Shown here: positions 24,401-34,560 of the stretch, in pieces
Layout of the letters: each line of letters begins with the position of its first letter
How positions within the stretch are numbered: position 1 is the first letter of the stretch
NCBI RefSeq assembly: GCF_024713975.1
Contig: NC_091100.1
Span: 15,570,001 to 15,634,000 of the forward strand
Direction: 5' to 3'
Length of the DNA: 64,000 bases
Origin: Paralichthys olivaceus
Taxonomy: Eukaryota; Chordata; Actinopteri; Pleuronectiformes; Paralichthyidae
The notes under the pieces: model-generated
Database searches by the model: none
The model's input: only the letters and a program-made list of their open reading frames with translations
Told to the model about the DNA's origin: nothing
Program-made: the position numbers and the translations under genes

Positions 24401-27400
24401 CAAATGTTAGGTATTTTCTTTGTCATACATGATAGTAAATGTTCTTTTTTTATTTCTTGTCTGTTGATCAGATTTAAAAAAATGATATTTGTATTTCATG
24501 AATACAGAGTTTCCCTCTCAGTTTTAATCTTTCTCTTTTCTCTGTTTCAAGGCTGATTAATGTCACAATAGAGTTCCAGTTGAAGGCAATCAATATACAG
24601 ACCATCATTAACAACGAGATCCCAGACTGCTACACCTTTTACATAACGGTGAGAACAAATCATACGAAGCCTTGGTCCAAAGGTAATGGATTACATGAGG
24701 ATTCAAGAGGCTGCCTTGTCCCCAGCACAGTGAAGGGCATTGTCTTACGATATCTCGTTTTTTACAATACATGGTTATTTAAAACATGTATTTTTGCCTT
24801 TTGCATTTATTTGATGGGTTGTGAGAAGACAGTCCTGACCTTTGCTATGTCCCAATATCTTTTGTTCTATTTGGTATAATGGGACTGAGTACAATTTTAC
24901 TGCGATAGACAGTCACTTCTTTGGGTATATGGTCATGTGCTAATTATTATGCTAATTACTGACAGAGTAAAGGACACATTTTATACATTGTTTAGTATAG
25001 ACATTGCAGTTTCTTCAATACTGATCCAATTTATCTTTACTTAATGATTCTGCGTCAGTGACAATTAGCATCAATATATCTGATTTCTTCCAAAAATGTA
25101 ATTGTTACACATTCTGTTCAATTTGACATGGCTTCATTTTCTAGAATTTATGTACAGCTTCATGGGAAATTAACTGTGTTGTCTCCTCACTCTTCCAGAT
25201 TGTTCTGGACAACAAGGCGCACAGCGGCAAGGTGAAGATCCGGTTAGAAAATCAGGCATCGATTAAAGAGTGTAAAGACCCGAGCGTCTCTGGACAGGGT
25301 GAGACACCAGTTGAGAGGATGATTGGGGCTCTGTGAGGGGAGAGAGCAGTGTGACATGAGACTCTTAGAAGTCATAGAAATATGTCAGCAGTAATGTACA
25401 AGGGGGACAAACAGGTTTCAAGCCATACATTGTATATAAAGATGGACGAGCCAGAGTCTGCAAGTTGTAGCATTGAAGTCCCTTCAATTCGTGTGCTAGA
25501 CCAATCGAGACAGTCTCAGTTTTCAATCACGATGTGTAATTTTTTTTACAGCATCAAATAACTCATTAAAACCAAATTTAACTTGGTAAAACACTGGACT
25601 GGTTAGAACGACTGGAAATGACAGAAACCACCACCTGGAAGTGTTGAGGATCATGAGGATGTTAAAGGCTATATACAGTTACTGTTACTGAACCAACAGG
25701 AAGTTTCTATTCCTCAAGTTATTTATACAGAAGTACTGTATCGCAGCTGTACCACACCATCCCAATACTGAGGTGAAGAATCACTAACAGTTCTGTTTGT
25801 TCCTCCTTCCCATTAAAACCCCAGCTGAGAACTACTCTCGTGTAGCTTTTGACATCGTGGTGGCGCTGGTGTGCATGGTGTCACTGCTTCTCTGCGGACG
25901 CTCCATACTGCGAGGCATCACGCTGCAGCAGGTGAGGAGAGTTACAGTCACAAGAGAGGATGCTGGGCTGTAACAGACCGGAGATATCGTCATTTTCAAA
26001 TTGATGTGTGTAGTTCATTTTTATAAATGTATGGTTCGTTCCTCTGACCACCTCTGTGTGTTTTCCAGGAGTTTGTGCAGTTCTTTAAGGAAACTCTGGA
26101 TCGTAAAGTGTGCTGGGCAGACCGGCTGGAGTTCATTAACGGCTGGTACATCCTCCTCATCGTCAGTGATATCCTCACCATTACCGGGAGTATCATCAAA
26201 ATTGGCATTGAGTCTAAGGTGAGTCCTGCTTACATCTACACCAGTGGTATTCAGTCAAAATTCAGAGGTGCAGTTGGAGAAAATGTCCTTCAGCAAAGGT
26301 CTGAAACATCATCATGTTTAACCAGTGTAGTATTTATGGTGTAGTTAAATATATATTGAAACATTAAATGCATCTTGTAAAATCATACGATAATATTTTT
26401 ACAATATTTATTGTCAGTTTTCACATTGTATTGGAGGGATTGTAAATCAAATAAATAAATGCTCCTTTCTTGTGACAAGTAAAAAATATGGAAAGCTTTT
26501 TTCTTAAAAGAAAGTCGTACATATTAGAAGAAAAATAAAAAGTGTAAATTAAGTTTCCCTTATTGACAATGACATGGACAATAGGTCTGGACATTTTCTG
26601 GAGTTCATGTCTGAAAAATGTCCGTACACACACTGGCTGCCTCTCTCCTCTGACAAAGACTCACTGTCTCTCTCTCACTCTGTAGCTCTCATCTGGGACT
26701 TTTCCACATTTCTTTCTTTTCTGTTCAGTTTGAGTCACATTTCCTCTGCTGAGGAAATTCTCTCATCATGGCTCAATAAGCAGTTATCTGTTGAAGTCTT
26801 TCATGCACAGTTTCCTCTTCCTACCATAAGTAAATATGAGAGGCTACAGGTTTAAATGTACTTTTGCGTTGGAGCAGCTTTTCATCCTTATTTTTTGAAT
26901 GTTGCTAGTGTTTACAAATATAAAGGTTTTCCCCTTATTACTTAGTAATGAGCGATATTTAAAGTCATAGATCTCCTCTCTTCTTTCCTCCTGACAGAAT
27001 ATGTCCTCCTATGACCTCTGTGGCATCTTGTTAGGGACCTCCACTCTCCTGGTGTGGGTGGGAGTCATTCGCTACCTCACGTTCTTCCAGAAATACAATG
27101 TAAGTCTCGGATCATGTGGTGGGAGTCAACTCGTACTGCTGCTGATTTAATTACTGATGAGAAAAATGCTTTCCCTTTTTGATGTGATGTAATAAATTCA
27201 GTTAATATATTGTCGCTGCTCTCATACACACTGTAACTTTAGATTCTGATCATCACACTGCGAGTTGCGTTGCCCAACGTGATTCGATTCTGCCTCTGTG
27301 TGGCCGTCATCTATCTGGGCTACTGCTTCTGTGGCTGGATCGTCCTGGGACCGTACCATGTCAAGGTGAATGCAACGGAAACTCTCTCAGGGTTGTAAAC

Positions 27401-28937
27401 ATTTGGTGAAGTAAAAATCACTTCAGAGTTTATGATGTTAAAGTATCATGTTAAAAACATACATTTTCATTTCAGTTTAGTCCCATGTTTCTCTTTTTGC
27501 TCATTTCTATTCACATTTAACTCTTTGCTTATCTCAGATAATGCTCATTACCTGTCTCTAAAGATTTAAATTAAATTCAAATGTATGTTGATTTGTAAGA
27601 TTCAGACATATATAAAACTGAATTTTACAGGGTCAGCTATGCTTTTGTGGCGTACAATTCTCCAACAGCCTTTTTTTTATCTTTAAACATGCATATTCGT
27701 CTAAAGTCATATTGGCTTTACCTTATTTCACAAATCTTCTGCATGGTAATTTGTCTCACATGATTGGTTCTGTTTTGAAATCTAAGTGTTATTTCACACC
27801 TGAAATTTCAGACCAAGACCATGTCTTGACTACATTGCAGAATTGCTGAGTTGGAGTATTATTTGCAACAAATTGCTGAAATTAGCATTCTTCAGTTTAA
27901 AGCAATGTTAGCACATCTCAGTTTGTCGTTTCCTAATGTTTCAGAGGTTTAATGGCGAGAACATTTTTTTCCTCTCCCTCAGTTCCGCTCCCTGTCCATG
28001 GTTTCGGAATGCCTGTTCTCCCTTATCAACGGGGACGACATGTTTGTGACGTTCGCAGGGATGCAGGAGAGCAGCACTCTGGTGTGGCTGTTCAGCCAAG
28101 TTTACCTGTACACCTTCATCTCCCTCTTCATCTACATGGTGCTGTCGCTGTTCATTGCTCTTATCACAGGAGCCTACGAGACCATTAAGGTAGGAGATCA
28201 ATACTGAATGTTTGGAACTAATGATCAAAACGTTTTATGGAGTGGGCATTTTTGTCCCACAGTAATTATTTTTAAAGTAGCCCCTAAGGTTTAAATAATA
28301 ACATATTGTCATTAATCATCACAGCACCAAACCCAAGAATCCATCCACATCACGGACTTACAGGCCTTCATAGCAGAGTGTACGGACGCACCAAGCTCTG
28401 GGAAGTTCAGGGGTCTGGAAACCTCGCCGTGCTCCTTCTTCTGCTGCTGCGACAGGTGAGGAGGAGGCAGCGGCTCTTGTCAGATACACAACAGATGATT
28501 GGTTGACGCAGCCTGAATAATTAATATTTTAATTTAATTGGATCTAAACATTTCTGCAGCAGGACCAATTGATAACAGTCATAAGCATCAGAGAAGAGAC
28601 CTAATAATAGACAAGTGAGCTCCCTGCCTTGTTTCTAGCCATGTAGTTTTACATTTGAGAGGCTTTTGAATTTAAAAAACAAAAAAATATATATACATAT
28701 TCACTGGGTTTTACATTGCCCCATAACTTTTAATAACATTCTGAGGTGGAGGGGAAATCAGATTTGCATTTCTCCAACGTGTTTGTCTTTATTCTGTCGT
28801 GTCATAATTTGTCACAGTTGTGTGACTCTAAATAAGAATATATGAATTATGATGTAGAAAATTGTTAACATGAATCATCTTTATTTTAAATTCCCCGCAG
28901 AACAACCACATATGAAGACGTCCTGCTGGTGAACTGA
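15290..28937 (+). CDS. mcoln1: Mucolipin-1 (TRPML1), endolysosomal cation channel
   Basis: Fourteen coding exons: 15290-15320, 21717-21988, 22199-22366, 22980-23136, 23702-23783, 24552-24648, 25199-25298, 25825-25931, 26069-26218, 26998-27099, 27243-27365, 27983-28189, 28325-28455, 28901-28937. All junctions are GT-AG and phases agree, giving 1764 nt or 587 residues (human 580). The product releases Ca2+, Fe2+ and Zn2+ from late endosomes and lysosomes and is gated by PI(3,5)P2. Visible features: the cytosolic motif [19 protein letters not shown], whose basic residues contribute to PI(3,5)P2 binding; TM1 near residues 92-112; a luminal loop with NPANDTF-like glycosylation sites ([10 protein letters not shown]); TM2-TM5; a pore segment with filter NGDDM at residues 479-483; TM6 ([19 protein letters not shown]); a palmitoylation-type CCC near the C-terminus; and an EDVLLVN end. 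The promoter has CLEAR sites. Very confident; whether it is the a or b fish paralogue is not decided. Confidence 0.97.
15409..15451 (+). repeat. GTT trinucleotide microsatellite in mcoln1 intron 1
   Basis: About 14 uninterrupted GTT units just after exon 1. Confidence 0.95.
17103..17436 (+). repeat. Dispersed repeat family B, copy 1
   Basis: Begins CCTCCACAAGGAGGTTATG and ends ACTGATTGCCATTCTAGTTG. Internal landmarks are TTACACAAAAAACTCAACAC, GTGTGGATCCAGGAATC and AAGGGGACTGTTGGACC, shared with the copies at 22497 and 46521. It lies in mcoln1 intron 1. I recognise the phrases as common in fish genomes but do not name a family. Confidence 0.7.
17800..18180 (+). other. GC-richer island within mcoln1 intron 1, unassigned
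   Basis: About 380 bp unusually rich in CpG for this intron (CTTCCGGCGGCAAACCGGAA, ACGGCCGGCGGCTCGC). It contains an 87-codon open frame with no recognisable domain. It could be a repeat fragment or an unrecognised exon; I cannot decide. Confidence 0.35.
18583..18636 (+). repeat. LINE/SINE-type 3' tail fragment
   Basis: AATTTCCCCTTGAGGGATCT followed by ATAAAGTATCTCTTCTTCTC resembles the fragment at 12600 and the 3' ends of fish non-LTR elements. It lies in mcoln1 intron 1. Confidence 0.5.
21300..21525 (+). repeat. Dispersed repeat family C, copy 1 (with AT microsatellite)
   Basis: Shares ACCAATCG..AGTCTCAG, AATC..GATGT, TATAGCATCAAATAACTAAT and AAACCAAACTTA with the copy at 25420. An (AT)n run sits at 21303-21318. 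It lies in mcoln1 intron 1. Confidence 0.65.
22497..22715 (-). repeat. Dispersed repeat family B, copy 2 (inverted, partial)
   Basis: On the minus strand it reads the central part of the family: the CATTTTGGCACCGACTTGGA region, AATAATTCATGGATCTTA, TATTTAGGGGACTGATATCT and the AATGTGGTTTTA end. It lies in mcoln1 intron 3 next to exon 3. Confidence 0.7.
25420..25585 (+). repeat. Dispersed repeat family C, copy 2
   Basis: GACCAATCGAGACAGTCTCA, AATCACGATGTGTAATTTTT and CAGCATCAAATAACTCATTA match the copy near 21400 in the same orientation. It lies in mcoln1 intron 7. Confidence 0.65.
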
Positions 28938-30666
28938 GGTAGATCTCTGTGACCTCGCTAGCTAGCCCCTGCTGGCCACAGGGATACACCGCACAGACTC
29001 CTGACGCCAACGTACTGTATCTGGGTCAGTTTCTTAGCACTCATCCTCAGGAGGAATTGCCTTCAGCTGGACCAGCACTCTGTACAAGGAATATATAACA
29101 CCAGTCTTTTTATTGGACCTCTTATTTAACCCTGTCTTCATTTCCGTGAACTGAAGGACAGGACTTGTCCTCTGTGTGAAGAGGAAGACTCAGCAGCATC
29201 ATGGCTGATGAATGCAAAGACATTTCTCTGTTCCTTGTTGATATTCAAAACAAATCAGTATTTTTCCCTATGTATGTAATAATGCACATGGCTGAACCAG
29301 AAGCAGGGACTGCTGTTGGGATACTAAACAGGTACAGGTTGGGGACTCGCAGAAGTACAAACATGGTGTTGTTATTTTTGTGCTTTACTTTTATAGTCAT
29401 TTCAAAGTCGGTTACCTCCTGAGGACAGGGTTTGACTTTTTACTTAAACACTCTTTATTTCAAAATAGCATTATCTACTGCGCAAACTACGAGAATGAGA
29501 CGAGGAATTCCACCCTCTGGTATGCTGTCTTTTTTTAGACAATCATGGAGGACGACAGGACCACAAACAGCAATACAGAATGAGGTTTCAGCTGTTGAAT
29601 TGACTTGATTTACCCGCTCCCCACAGAGTGTAACGTTTCTAACTGATTCTTCGGTTCCAGTCCCACTACACAAGCATCACATTTCCTACAAATGTGTATC
29701 TTTTGTTTCGTTTTTGTTGCCGCATTCGATTGCTGTAGTGGATTGAGTTACATTTGTCAGAGTAATGATCGATGCGATGGGATGCACTCGCTCACTAATG
29801 AAGCACTTAATATCGTCTGTGGTCAGCTACTACGAGGAAAGCTGCTCTCCGGAGCGATGTGCATATACTGTGTTTCTTTAATGATGCCCAATGTTCAGAA
29901 CTTTTATATGACTTGTTTTTTTAATGATCTTGAAGAGAAAAAACTTGAACTGTCTTACAAAATGGAGCGGAGGTCATGGTAGATAACAAGAAGATATAAT
30001 GATGGCAGACATATATTTATTTCTCTAAAATAATACCATAGCCACATAATTTGCTGTCTTTATTGTTATGTCTTGTTAAACACTGCATAAAACGCACAAT
30101 AGTGTCAGGAGTCATAATCTGAATTCAAGAATATGTTTTTAGGAAAAGTGTCTTGAAATGATGATTCATTTCAGTGTCAGTAATCTCATATTCTTTCTGA
30201 TGAGTAAACACTGTCACATTTATAATTATTTTATTTAGGGATTTAGATTTAAAATAATGTGTGCCAAACAGGCCTTAAGTTATTGTTGATTTGAATGCAT
30301 GTACTTGTATTTCTTGATATTCCCTTCGTTTGAAGATATCGTGTTTTTATAAAAAAAATATCTGCTTTTACCTGAGAAATGCAAATATGAAGTCATCTAC
30401 TTGGCGTCGTGTCTCGTTAATCTAGTGACAAAATGTTCCCTGATCGTCTGTGATAATGAAACTGGTTGTGGACGACTGCAAAGATTCTCTAGTTCCATTC
30501 TAACGCAGTTCCTTTGACTCGTCAGAGGGGGGAGCTTGTTGTTCATGAGTGTGGACACTGTACCAGAGGACTGCAAGTTAATTTCTCTACTTAAAAACGA
30601 TGGCAGATGAAAAAAGGCACAATGAGAGTTTAAAGGAAAGTATGATTGTTGATTTCTGCAAATAAA
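28938..30666 (+). other. Probable mcoln1 3' UTR, AATAAA at 30661
   Basis: Noncoding sequence after the mcoln1 TGA. The first canonical AATAAA on the plus strand is at 30661-30666, giving a 3' UTR of about 1.7 kb. Short open frames here have no recognisable product. Confidence 0.45.
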
Positions 30667-31336
30667 TCCTTCAGTCAAACACAGCCGTCGTGAATCTCCT
30701 GCATGTTTTAGTTCAGACGCTGCAGCACAAAACTCTCAGAGGAGAAATTACAATTCGTTTTTCTTCAGAGCAGACCAATGCGATGAGCTCATTTCCTGCT
30801 TATTGAGCTTTTCGACTGAGGCTTGGCAGCTGATGTAGCACATCTTTGCTTTCCAGCCACTTAACCTAATATTACCATACATAATGCACTGCTCCGACGA
30901 TGCCTCGATGGTTCATGTGGGAGTGTATGTGAGAGAGAAGCAAAGGGGGGGGTTCATAGTCCTATGAAATCGTCTCATAGATGTGTTTTTATTTATCTTT
31001 CTAGAATAGATCTTTCACACTCATTGTGTTTCACATCATGTGTGGACAGGATGTTTTTAGTTTCAGTGAGCCGATGCAGGTAAATGTGCCTTTTGTTACT
31101 GCCAGCTTGATCTCAGCTTGAATTCAAATATGCCCCAGTTATTCAATTGTGACTTGCTGTTTGAACTTCAGGGTTATTTATGTAAGGAAGGGCCCCTCAG
31201 ATAAAAAAAGAATGGTACTCAGAGAGTCTCCTTTTGAAACCACAATGATTCACTTGATCCTGATCTTTGTTTGATTTTGCACCAAATTGCACACACTAGT
31301 TGAATGAGGGGTTAGGGGGGTGTTACAATGTTATTT

Positions 31337-31480
31337 AAGGCAAGGCAGTTTTATTTATGAAGTACCTTTCATACACAGAGGTAGATTCAGGATGCTATAC
31401 AGAGACATTTAAAAACAACACAGACATTTTTTTTTTATCAGACAGCACCATTTAAAACAAATGATGTTCCCTCAACACAT
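31337..31480 (+). repeat. Fish dispersed repeat fragment
   Basis: AAGGCAAGGCAGTTTTATTT, AAGTACCTTTCATACACAGA and GGATGCTATACAGAGACATT match the remembered pattern of a very common teleost repeat (GGCAAGGCAAGTTTATTT type). Family not named. Confidence 0.55.
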
Positions 31481-32933
31481 ACATTGCTCCAACACATAAA
31501 AACATTTTTGTAGAATAAATATATATAAATATAACAATAGGATCAGGATTGAAGTATTTAATCCGGCAAACTCACTGTTTTTACTACAAAGAGAGGAGAG
31601 CATGTTGTGAGTCCAGGAACGACCTCATCGTGACCCACAGGCCATGACCAGCCCTCTCTGGGTGTATCAGGGGTGATCCAGCCGATTTAAACAGTTGACC
31701 TTTCTGATTTTCCACATCATGAGAATTAAATGTTTTGTTGCAAGGCATGCTAAAGTGAGAATTATATTGTGCTGACCTAAAATTAATGGCATTGGTCTGA
31801 ATGCATATACGACCGTTGTTTCCTTCTTTTCTTATTTCTTATTTCTCATTCACTGAGTCACTGAGTTTGTGTTTGGTGTGTCTGCCTGTCTGTTTGTGTG
31901 TATGTGCGTGTGGGGGGGTTGCATGCAGGTTGTGTTTAGCACCACAGGCGGTGTGTGCAGCTGTCTTCACAGAAAGATGTCAGGGCAGATGGATGACCGT
32001 CACCAGACCACACTGAAGAAACAGATTTTAAAGATGCCAGGTCTGTGTTGAGATTGTCAGTTCATCCTGACTCTGTTTCAGCAGAGCCAGGCGCTGAGCC
32101 ACACCCTCGTGTAACAACATTACAAAGCAATCTGAGATGGATGGGCAGGATGTGAGGGGATTTACAAGCTTTTCAAGCCCTGTGATATAATGATGGCTGC
32201 CATTAGTGCTTAGTTTAGTCAAATAAAGTATGAAATGGTTTACTGAAACTCTCCTGGTGGGGCCACACCTCACCTTTAGGTCCAGATTTGCACAAACTGT
32301 ATAAATATAAATCAGCTAAAACTGTCAGATGATAAAGCTCCAGACGTTAGCCTTTAAACTGCTTCTTAACAATAACCAAAGTTGAAGAATTAGTGAAACT
32401 TCAGTGAGAGTTTTGGGTTTTCCCCCTTGCTCCAGCGCCGGGCCTCTAGCCGAGTGGAACGGGTAAAGAGAAGGGATGGAGAGAGAGGCCGAGCTGAGAC
32501 ATGACTCACACACACTCTGAGAACGTGTGCACTGACGACTTCTGGTAATCCTTCATTCCTCCCCTCACCCCTCAAGAGTTTAAGATTTCTTTCTCTCTTT
32601 GCCCTGCAGGGCCTTTTCTTTCACTCTGTCTCCTCCTCTCCGAGTCTTATTAGAGAAAACAACAGCGGATGTCGGACGTCTTAGCCCATTCACTCTTCCT
32701 CTCTCTGTGAGTTGCAGAAGTCTTTGTATGCCTTCCCCCTCTTTTCATTGATTTCTATTGTAGAGCCTGCAGCTGCAGCTCAACATAAGCATTCAACTCG
32801 CAGCTATTGTGGGTCTGTACCATAGGGAAGTGAACACTGTATTAGACTATGAGCGCAGAATATGTCATTTGAAGTCTGGAGACCAGCGGGACAGTGTGTC
32901 ATCAGTCTGTGCACCAAGTTAAACATGTTGTCT

Positions 32934-33110
32934 TCACTGCAGATAAACCAGGTAGAATGGACTTAAAGTTTTCTTACTTCACTCTTCATCATCGACTGTT
33001 AATGAAAAGCTCTGCACTTAATTTCCAGCACACAAACAATAAAAAAAGGGACTGTGTCTTGTCAAACTGTTTTAGGAATCATTCTGAATTAGCTATGGAG
33101 CATTAATGGG
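32934..33110 (+). repeat. Duplicated block, copy A
   Basis: Shares TCACTGCAGATAAACCAGGT at its start, then an AATTAAAAA-type stretch before AGGGAC, and GGAATCATTCTGAA near its end, with the block at 33472. Same orientation. It may be a local duplication or two insertions of one repeat. Confidence 0.6.
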
Positions 33111-33365
33111 ATATTTCACCCAAAAATGAAAATTCACCCATTATCTACTCACCACTATGCAGATGGAGGGGTGGGTGAAGTGTTTGAGTCCACAAAACAG
33201 GGGTAAACAGCGTTGCAGCCAAATCCAATACAATTAAAGTAAATGGTGACCACTTCTGCAAATGTAACAAAAAACAGAAGAAAATCATAAAATGCCTCCA
33301 TATTGCTCCTGTGGTTGCATCCAAGTCTCTGTACGCCCTGACATTCAAATTGGACTCATCATTTA
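33107..33365 (+). repeat. Fish dispersed repeat (CACCCAAAAATGAAAATTCA type)
   Basis: Starts GGATATTTCACCCAAAAATG and continues through ACTCACCACTATGCAGATGG; this opening is widespread in teleost genomes. It separates two copies of a duplicated block. Confidence 0.6.
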
Positions 33366-33471
33366 CACCGTGTTATTAGTCTAACGAGAAATATAACAGA
33401 AAATCATTCAAACTTAGATATAAACCTCTCACGTGAAATTTGATTTCATGAAAAAAACATTGACTATAAAA

Positions 33472-33640
33472 TCACTGCAGATAAACCAGGTAGGATGAAC
33501 TGGAAGTTCTCTAACTATCTTTTCACTGCACCATAGCGCACAAAGAATTAAAAACAAGGGACAGCATCTTGTAGAACATTTGGAGGAGGGCTCGCTAATG
33601 AAGAGGAATAATTCTGAAGTTTCCCCGGAGCATCAGCGGG
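33472..33640 (+). repeat. Duplicated block, copy B
   Basis: Diverged direct copy of 32934-33110: TCACTGCAGATAAACCAGGT is identical, and GGAATAATTCTGAA and GGAGCATCAGCGGG match the other end. It ends about 150 bp before the prr36 CpG-rich promoter. Confidence 0.6.
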
Positions 33641-33799
33641 ACACAAGGCAAGGGATCATTCCAAACAGGCAGGTGTAGAGCTGAATTCTCCAAAACCTAT
33701 TTGAAAGGATGTGAAAGATTCTGCTGGATCTCTCTTCATGTGAACATGTGGACGGGTACAGACGTGTGTAGATATGAATGGTTTCTATGTTGATGCTCT

Positions 33800-34560
33800 C
33801 GCGCCACAGGCCAACAGCGAGGTTTAAATGGACGTCACTGCTGCTTTGCATAACCCTTCGGTCTCGCGCTGTCTGATTGGACGGCTCGCGGGGTTTAATC
33901 TGCATATTGTCTCTCCTTCTCCTCCTCCTCCTCCTCCTTCCCCTCCTCCACGCTTCTCCCCCAGTCTCCAGCCTCCCTCCCCGGGTCGCTCCCCACCCTC
34001 CACCCCGTCCTTTATGAAGCGGAGCAGCAGCAGCGCCGCCGCTCAAACGTGGAGGGAAAGGACGCGGCTCCATTGTCGTGAGGTCCGGTGAATATTTACG
34101 GCTCTGTCGACGCGCTCAGCGGCTTCCACCTCCGAGCCGGAGCCGGGGCGAGAGTCTCCAGGAGCCCGGGCTGCGATTGGAAAGGTAAAGACTGTGACGT
34201 TCTCAGCTGCATGTTATCAGCTTTATTTACTCCATTCAAACCACTGAATGACGCTCGCTGTCAACAAAGCTCCGTGTCTCCGCCGCGTCGTTTTTCTTTA
34301 ATGAAGCAGACACGTGTTTTGAACGTCCTGTCTGTGAATGTGGTGATGGATGTGGAACGTTAGCACGGAGCGGAACGACCGGGGCGGTGGTCTCAACGTG
34401 GGTTTCGCTCCCCGGGGACGGAGCATGTCTTCGGGGTGGACAGTAGATTCAGCTGCTCGTATCCTGGCTCCGTCTATTCCCTGGCCCCGTGCGTCCCTCC
34501 TGGGTGCTCACACACCGAGCTATTGTTCCGTGAGGCTGGACTCGGCCTCCTCGCCACCAC
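33800..34560 (+). promoter_or_regulatory. CpG-rich promoter and noncoding first exon, probably of prr36
   Basis: The richest CpG stretch of the window. It has an inverted CCAAT box (CTGATTGG, 33873-33880), a CRE-like GGACGTCAC (33830-33838), a CTC-rich tract (33909-33960) and no TATA box. A splice donor AAAG|GTAAAG puts the end of a 5' UTR exon at 34184. No other plus-strand gene follows before the prr36 coding exons, whose first exon begins with an acceptor and about 100 nt of UTR, so I link them; this is inference. Confidence 0.5.

Larger units (their letters stand above)
30667..33790. other. Intergenic spacer mcoln1 to prr36 promoter
   Basis: About 3.1 kb without a credible gene. It holds a repeat fragment at 31337-31480, a duplicated block pair (32934-33110 and 33472-33640) and another repeat between them (33107-33365). 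Confidence 0.55.

Noticed and set aside
33633..34073. 146-codon minus-strand frame at the CpG-rich region
   Set aside because: Arg/Gly-rich low-complexity reading of CTC repeats; no homology recognised and no exon structure.
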